The notes beneath the pieces were generated by a model, which was not told where the DNA came from, did not search any database, and saw only the letters and a program-made list of their open reading frames with translations. 64,000 nucleotides of DNA from Mesorhizobium loti (GTDB taxonomy: Bacteria; Pseudomonadota; Alphaproteobacteria; Rhizobiales; Rhizobiaceae), in the NCBI RefSeq assembly GCF_003148495.1, contig NZ_QGGH01000001.1:1384347-1448346 (forward strand), written 5' to 3'. Made by a program: the position numbers and the translations under genes. This document shows positions 60,001-64,000 of the stretch, in pieces. Position 1 is the stretch's first letter. The number at the start of each line of letters is the position of its first letter.

Positions 60001-61634
60001 GTACGGAGGGCGAGCCTCCGCTTGTGCCGAAACTGAACGATTATCCGACTTGGTGTCTCAACGATTCTGGGAGGCGCGAATGGTCGGTGCTGCGCCAGAT
60101 TGGTGCCGAGCGGCTATCATCCCATGCTCTACGCCGATTGGCCGAGCTTGACCGTAAGTTTATTGGGCAAAAGCCCGAGCAACCCGACGGTATCCGCGGA
60201 GGGATGGTACGCTCGCCGATCGATGGTGAACGCACCAAGTTCATGAATGACGCTGCCTGGGTCAGCGCGATCGCCAAATTTGGCTTCCCGCGTGAGCGAC
60301 GTTTCCGGGGCGAAGACGGATTGCGTGGCGGCGCAAGGGAATTGTCGTGCGAATTGAAAGAGCGCGCCAAAGAGGCGCCCGAGCGGTTCCTCGCGCTGCT
60401 GGGCCAATTTCCCAAGGGCACGCACAAGGATTTCGCATGGGGTATTACCGCCGGTATTGCCGAGGCCAAGCCCGACGCCGACATGATCGAACGGGTCCTC
60501 ATTGCTATGGAAGCCAATCCTGCTGCGAAAGCGGACGATCGTTCGTTGATCTGGATGATCCGAGCGTGCAAGTCGCCGATCGGTCCACTTGCTGAAGCTT
60601 TGTTGCTTGCCGTTGCTGCGAAAGCCGACGACATCACCGAGATGAGCGACATAAACCGCGGCGAGCGTGCAAAGGAGCCCGACTGGAAACAAGCTTTTAC
60701 GCTCGGCAGCGACCTTCGCGGCAAGGCGATCAACTCGGCACGCGGCGCAGCGCTCGAAATTCTCGGAAGCGTTTGCTGGCCTTCGAAAGAGGCCTTCGAG
60801 AAACACCGTTCGACGATCAGCGCTATAGTTGGCGCCCCCGCAGCGGCGTATGTCCAGTCGGCGCTCAGCGGCTTGTTAATGTGTGCACTCAAGCACGAGG
60901 GGAAGCCGGGCGTCGAGTGGGTGCTACGGACCGCACGTGCCTGTCCCGAGGCCCTATACTCCCACCAGGGCCAGCAGATCGTTAGCTGGGTCGCCGACCT
61001 CGATATCGAAGGCTTTGCGCAACTGATCAACCTTTATCTGATTAATACAGATCCGCTCGCTCGAGGGTTCGGCGCGCTAGCCGTCTTCCGGCACTGCCTC
61101 AACGATCAGGACTGGCTGCCGCTTGCCGAGAATTTGCTCGAAGCCGATGCTGAGTATCGCTCTGCTGCGGCCGCGATCGCCGCTGCCAATTTCGACTCCG
61201 CACGCTTCGGTACAACTTGCACCACCTGGCTGGTTCGGCTGTTCGACGATGACGAGAAGGTTGTGCGGAACGAGGCGAGCGACTGTTTTCGCCAGATGAA
61301 AGTCACTAACATTGCAGCCCATGCTGAACTGTTCGAGGCTTATTCGGCGTCCAAATATTTCGAGAGCGATCGGACGTATTTTCTGCATCGGCTCGAACAT
61401 GCCGCGCCCGGTCTTGACGATCTCGTGCTCAAGCTGCTCGAGCATACGGTTAGAGAGAGAACCGACTCCGGCCAGGATCCGCGAGCCTATGAATTACACG
61501 AAGTCGGCGAACTGGTGCTCAAGCTCTATGCTTCAAACATCGAACATCCAATTCGGCGGGCACGCGCGCTCGACCTGATCGACCGGCTGGTCGAGCGCGG
61601 TCTTATGGGAATGCAAAAGCTCGACGCGGTCTGA
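57093..61634 (+). CDS. STAND NTPase with N-terminal nuclease-like domain (Avs-like)
   Basis: A 1513-residue protein. Residues 10-65 (GNRFEARW with Glu15, E37, GFEF with Glu47, HQCKRQ with Lys62) have the E...(D/E)-x-n-Q-x-K layout of PD-(D/E)XK/Cap4-type nucleases. A STAND-type P-loop NTPase follows: Walker A GAAGIGKS at 275-282, Walker B VLLIDQAD at 341-348, and FACRSFDLDN after it. From about 430 to the end it is long and helical with HEAT-like segments, likely the sensor. It stands alone, without a phage-defence partner. The nucleotide composition is less GC-rich than its neighbours. Function is inferred. Confidence 0.8.
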   Translation: MHRGGIADKVGNRFEARWLTHQLLGLLDGTVQEVTVEALGDEEQGFEFSLTRAAGSEWHQCKRQIASGTWSIAALDAAGVLRAFRAKTAADGARCLFVSSDPSPPVKLLQDKLPATHSLEAFETSLSDKETQHWCLLKERLGCNGTEAFRFLGMTEFRTLSEPDLAENLRARIAYWFKGDPDSIAARFRSWLEEERNFNRPLLYDDIIGFIRGAGIETKQYELDRALPGRIRDATSSYVGSYPPLGAGLYRIERAAVRDVLSEMQGGARVVLLAGAAGIGKSAILSDVIEQLRAQGTLHLAFRVDQAGPIATLDELGAQTVGTADNPAVILEQLAANKCAVLLIDQADAVSEVSGRIAELRRVVLDLVRKAKQYPHVQLIFACRSFDLDNDHAFREIAEAKGNARVDVGLFERAEVDPVLARLGILCDPANARLMALLALPIGLTLAAALAQSGISDLRRIEHLSELYGRLLTVREQEIQRDFRPGWSVFAPLTTLAIAMSERQELVAPVVTLDPFAGALEILQRAGLIVVRGQRVGFLHESLFDYLHARAFVQERKPLIDFLLASEQTLFRRTQTRQILAFERELERARYLADLSAILNDARVRPHIRETVVRWLATIPDPTTAEWEIVERYAHRDGLPVKSGSVIYERRPWFDLLHAQDVIQAWLAHDGEDLNWALGLLRSVAPLAPNEVSQLLNDFLERRPERIREVFGTLRFIDPKADAKPLADCLIASLARAVPQDWETGGNDWDDYYGSWIKAAPNEAARIFGAQLERWFRLHPEGHPFEHRYRDGGTSIHWLNELAKAAPLAFLEQLLPFMRLAISRSIEGVSKPANDSIWHWRCWDQTEVRSVDLLDLVRASLAQVARENPQAAVRLLRAMEPETYITSLHFLLETVAANPKSLRDLLVEQLGNPGLFKAGWYNADAHSAGCALAAAMPWLTPDECERCEAAILALRPEIDSAKRALARRESTEGEPPLVPKLNDYPTWCLNDSGRREWSVLRQIGAERLSSHALRRLAELDRKFIGQKPEQPDGIRGGMVRSPIDGERTKFMNDAAWVSAIAKFGFPRERRFRGEDGLRGGARELSCELKERAKEAPERFLALLGQFPKGTHKDFAWGITAGIAEAKPDADMIERVLIAMEANPAAKADDRSLIWMIRACKSPIGPLAEALLLAVAAKADDITEMSDINRGERAKEPDWKQAFTLGSDLRGKAINSARGAALEILGSVCWPSKEAFEKHRSTISAIVGAPAAAYVQSALSGLLMCALKHEGKPGVEWVLRTARACPEALYSHQGQQIVSWVADLDIEGFAQLINLYLINTDPLARGFGALAVFRHCLNDQDWLPLAENLLEADAEYRSAAAAIAAANFDSARFGTTCTTWLVRLFDDDEKVVRNEASDCFRQMKVTNIAAHAELFEAYSASKYFESDRTYFLHRLEHAAPGLDDLVLKLLEHTVRERTDSGQDPRAYELHEVGELVLKLYASNIEHPIRRARALDLIDRLVERGLMGMQKLDAV

Positions 61635-61881
61635 CCGGCATGCTCCAGCGAGGCTAGCAGCCAACTTTCGGTGTCAGCTCTGGCGTCTCCAGGGCTCGAA
61701 ATCAGACAGGCCATTCTCGGCCCCTATCAAGACGTACAATGTGTCGCCGGTTGGAGCCGCCAACAGGCGTCTGTCCAACCGTCTAATTTTACGCAGCTGC
61801 CAAGCAGCTATCCCCCTCTTATTAACCATTCGTTAACCATTCCCTCGCTAGCGTTTACCTCTCAGTAAGGATTCGCCAGCC
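61635..61881. other. intergenic region before minC
   Basis: 247 bp. AT-rich around 61800-61862, with TTAACCATTCGTTAACCATTCC (paired TTAACCATT) and GTTTACC, which looks like the minC promoter or an operator. No gene seen. Confidence 0.5.
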
Positions 61882-62715
61882 GTGACTTTTGCCGCTCCCC
61901 TCGAGGCCAAATCCATTCGTTTTCGCGCCCGCTCCTTCGTAGCTTTCACTCTGACGCCGGAGGCGCCTTTGGACGTGTGGCTCGAGGGGCTCGACCACTG
62001 GATCGGCAATTCGCCGGGCTATTTTGCCGGCCGCCCGGTGGTGCTTGATCTCAACACATTGAAGCCCGATGTCGCCGCGATCGAATCGTTGGTCGGCGTG
62101 CTTGGCCATCGCGGCATCCGCATCTACGCCATCGAGCTCGACGGCCACACCGCACTCGCGCCCAACCTGCCGCCGGTGCTGGTCGGCGCCAAGGAGGCGA
62201 CGACGGATGGGTTGCTGCCCCGCGAGGCGCGGGCGGAGGTTTTGGACAGGGCCGAGGGCAGGGCGCCGGAACAGCCCGCGGAAGCGCGCGCGGGTACGGG
62301 CAGCGCAGGCAAGGACCAAGCTAGCGACGGCAAGGTTGACGCAAGCAAGGCGGGCGATAGCGAGCCGCAGATTGCGCAGGAGGCTTCGGGCACGCTGATG
62401 ATCAAGGCGCCGATCCGTTCCGGCCAGGCGATCGTGCATCCGCATGGCGATGTCATCGTGCTGGGCTCTGTCGCGTCCGGTTCGGAGATCATCGCGGCGG
62501 GCTCGATCCATGTTTATGGCACGCTGCGCGGGCGCGCTTCGGCGGGTGCGCTGGGCAACAGGGGCGCGCGCATCTTCTGCCGCAAGAACGAGGCGGAGCT
62601 GCTGGCGGTCGACGGCTGGTACGTCACCGCCGAGGAGATGGAAGGTGTTTCGCGCGGCAAGCCGGTGCAGGCGTTTCTCGACGGCGAGAGCTTGCGGGTT
62701 TCGACGCTGAGCTGA
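61882..62715 (+). CDS. minC: septum-site-determining protein MinC
   Basis: A 277-residue protein starting at GTG. The N-domain (about 1-105, SIRFRARSFVAFTLTPEAPLDVWLEGL) inhibits FtsZ assembly. A low-complexity linker (about 115-165, rich in Ala, Gly and Lys) leads to the C-terminal beta-helix (APIRSGQAIVHPHGDVIVLGSVASGSEIIAAGSIHVYGTLRGRASAG) that binds MinD. The RGRASAG motif is conserved. First gene of the minCDE operon. No alternative ATG is better placed. Confidence 0.93.
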   Translation: MTFAAPLEAKSIRFRARSFVAFTLTPEAPLDVWLEGLDHWIGNSPGYFAGRPVVLDLNTLKPDVAAIESLVGVLGHRGIRIYAIELDGHTALAPNLPPVLVGAKEATTDGLLPREARAEVLDRAEGRAPEQPAEARAGTGSAGKDQASDGKVDASKAGDSEPQIAQEASGTLMIKAPIRSGQAIVHPHGDVIVLGSVASGSEIIAAGSIHVYGTLRGRASAGALGNRGARIFCRKNEAELLAVDGWYVTAEEMEGVSRGKPVQAFLDGESLRVSTLS

Positions 62716-62760
62716 CATTCGATTGGGGCGGCCGGGTCGCTTGTCAAGAACACGATATTT

Positions 62761-62778
62761 GGGCGGCCGAGGCCGCCC
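62761..62778. other. perfect hairpin between minC and minD
   Basis: GGGCGGCC-GA-GGCCGCCC, stem of 8 bp, 45 nt after the minC stop. No T-run follows, and minD has its own GGAGG site. It may stabilise or process the message and alter the minC to minD ratio. Confidence 0.55.
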
Positions 62779-62816
62779 GGCAAGAACAACAAATGAACAA
62801 CAACGGAGGCTTTTCA

Positions 62817-63632
62817 ATGGGCAAGGTAGTGGTGGTCACCTCGGGCAAGGGGGGCGTCGGCAAGACGACCTCGACGGCGGCCCTGGGGGCTGCGGTCGCC
62901 AAGACCGGCAAGAAGGTGGCGCTTGTCGATTTCGACGTCGGCTTGCGCAACCTCGACCTGATCATGGGCGCCGAGCGGCGCGTGGTGTTCGATCTCGTCA
63001 ACGTCATCCAGGGTACGGCGAAACTCTCGCAGGCGCTGATCCGCGACAAGCGGGTGGAGACGCTGTTCCTGCTGCCGGCCTCGCAGACGCGCGACAAGGA
63101 TGCGCTGACCGAGGAGGGCGTCGGCGAAGTCATCGACAAGCTGCGCTCGGTGTTCGACTACGTGTTCTGCGACAGCCCGGCCGGCATCGAGCGCGGCGCG
63201 CAGCTCGCCATGCGCTTTGCCGACGAGGCGGTCATCGTCACCAATCCGGAAGTCAGCTCGGTGCGCGATTCCGATCGCATCATCGGCCTGCTCGACGCCC
63301 GCACCATGAAGGCGGAGCAGGGCGAGCACATCGCCAAGCATGTGCTGGTCACGCGCTATGACGCGGCCCGCGCGGCGCGTGGCGAAATGTTGTCCATCGA
63401 CGACGTGCTGGAAATCCTGTCGGTGCCGCTGCTTGGCATCATCCCGGAGAGCCAGGATGTGCTGCGCGCCTCCAACCTCGGTTCGCCGGTGACGCTGTCG
63501 GAGCCGCTCAATTCTGCTGCACGCGCCTATCTCGACGCCGCCAGGCGGCTCGAGGGCGAGGAATTGCCCGTCATCGTGCCCTTCGAACGCAAAGGTTTCC
63601 TCGATCGTCTTTTGGGAAGGAGGGCGGCATGA
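62817..63632 (+). CDS. minD: septum-site-determining ATPase MinD
   Basis: A 271-residue deviant Walker A ATPase: [11 protein letters not shown] with the signature Lys, [14 protein letters not shown] (switch I), [13 protein letters not shown] (Walker B/switch II), [13 protein letters not shown] and the C-terminal amphipathic membrane-targeting helix ([14 protein letters not shown]). The start before GKVVVV has GGAGG at the right distance. It recruits MinC to the membrane and is released by MinE. Confidence 0.96.
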   Translation: MGKVVVVTSGKGGVGKTTSTAALGAAVAKTGKKVALVDFDVGLRNLDLIMGAERRVVFDLVNVIQGTAKLSQALIRDKRVETLFLLPASQTRDKDALTEEGVGEVIDKLRSVFDYVFCDSPAGIERGAQLAMRFADEAVIVTNPEVSSVRDSDRIIGLLDARTMKAEQGEHIAKHVLVTRYDAARAARGEMLSIDDVLEILSVPLLGIIPESQDVLRASNLGSPVTLSEPLNSAARAYLDAARRLEGEELPVIVPFERKGFLDRLLGRRAA

Positions 63633-63901
63633 ACCTGCTCGACATCTTCAAGCGGCGCTCCAGCGCGCCGGTGGCGCGCGAGCGGCTGCAAGTGCTGCTT
63701 GCCTATGAGCGCCGCAACCGCAGCCAGCCCGACCTCGTCTCCATCCTGCGCGAGGAGATCATGGCCGTCATCGCCAAGCACGTGCAGATCGACCAGGATT
63801 ACCTGCAGGTCTCGATGGACCGCGGCGAGACCATGTCGACGCTGGAAATCGATATCCAGATCCCCAACAAGAGCGCCGTGCCCATGGCGATGGCGGGCTG
63901 A
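63629..63901 (+). CDS. minE: cell-division topological specificity factor MinE
   Basis: A 90-residue protein: membrane-binding N-terminus ([28 protein letters not shown]) that also holds the MinD-activating helix, then the topological specificity domain ([40 protein letters not shown]). The ATG overlaps the minD stop (ATGA), so translation is coupled and keeps the MinD:MinE ratio. Confidence 0.95.
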   Translation: MNLLDIFKRRSSAPVARERLQVLLAYERRNRSQPDLVSILREEIMAVIAKHVQIDQDYLQVSMDRGETMSTLEIDIQIPNKSAVPMAMAG

Positions 63902-63908
63902 CTTTTTA

Positions 63909-64000
63909 CCCTCCCCCTTGTGGGGAGGGTTGCTGCTAAGCAGCGGGGTGGGGGGCAGCACCCCACCCGGACCTTCGGTCCGACCTCCTGCGCTTTGCAG
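63909..64000. repeat. RIME-like hairpins at the right window edge
   Basis: CCCTCCCCCTTGTGGGGAGGG (near perfect) is followed by CTGCTAAGCAGC and GGACCTTCGGTCC stems. It belongs to the same mosaic family as the copies at 548, 23081, 37912, 52374 and 53195. It follows minE by 8 nt and may end the min transcript; the element continues beyond the window. Confidence 0.7.

Noticed and set aside
1..64000. tRNA or rRNA genes
   Set aside because: No cloverleaf with GGTTCGAATCC-type T-arm and CCA-end layout, and no rRNA-like conserved blocks were found on inspection; a covariance search was not possible.

Overview
The window looks like chromosome of an alphaproteobacterium of the order Hyphomicrobiales (Rhizobiales), most likely Mesorhizobium or a close relative. 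The basis is high GC coding sequence, minCDE, an ExoX/SyrA-type exopolysaccharide repressor, a DUF1127 protein, many LysR and glutathione S-transferase genes, and RIME-like and 'atgcatgtcg'-type intergenic palindromes of the kind common in rhizobia. This is inference from gene content; no rRNA or tRNA gene was seen.

Layout. 1-8.3 kb: the end of a TPR gene, a small hydrolase, exonuclease III, two tandem and easily overlooked RiPP-precursor-like micro-genes (minus strand, 3520-3884), a membrane-anchored WD40 propeller, an isochorismatase-fold hydrolase and a cytosine-deaminase-like amidohydrolase. 8.1-13.5 kb: small membrane or secreted proteins and a surface-related group (VirK/YbjX, a tail-anchored sulfotransferase, ExoX-like). 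13.5-31.4 kb: a detoxification and regulation region with four GST-family genes (YghU, two GSTs, YqjG), a flavin monooxygenase, an esterase, SDRs, LysR and MarR regulators with visible operators, a catalytically dead HtrA-like protein, a frameshifted LysE exporter, a GluR0-like ligand-gated channel and an ABC-F ATPase. 31.5-45.7 kb: a CHASE-PAS-GGDEF-EAL protein, a frameshifted VOC gene beside an HTH remnant, an SDR/SDR/tautomerase operon with a divergent LysR, a DUF1127-NmrA coupled pair, a Sel1 protein, a nucleoside hydrolase and an acyl-CoA synthetase.

45.8-52.3 kb is the most promising biosynthetic locus. A lysine-2,3-aminomutase-like radical SAM enzyme converges on a phosphopantetheinyl transferase, a GNAT acetyltransferase and a 1372-residue Pls/PosA-type NRPS (adenylation, carrier, then membrane segments alternating with three hexapeptide domains). 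This suggests an amino-acid homopolymer or oligomer, possibly of a beta-amino acid.

52.7-61.7 kb: small secreted and basic proteins, a CHASE2 adenylate cyclase with a FecR-domain partner lying between two copies of a 49-residue gene, and a solitary 1513-residue protein with an N-terminal PD-(D/E)XK-like nuclease region, a STAND NTPase and a long helical C-terminus, which is a strong candidate for an Avs-like anti-phage effector. 61.9-64.0 kb: minC, minD and minE, then a RIME-like hairpin at the right edge.

Disrupted genes: LysE (one-base frameshift at a run of five T), VOC (one-base frameshift) and an HTH fragment. Dispersed features include a 74-bp repeat present at 23.0 and 52.3 kb and a 16-bp inverted repeat bracketing the VirK/sulfotransferase segment.
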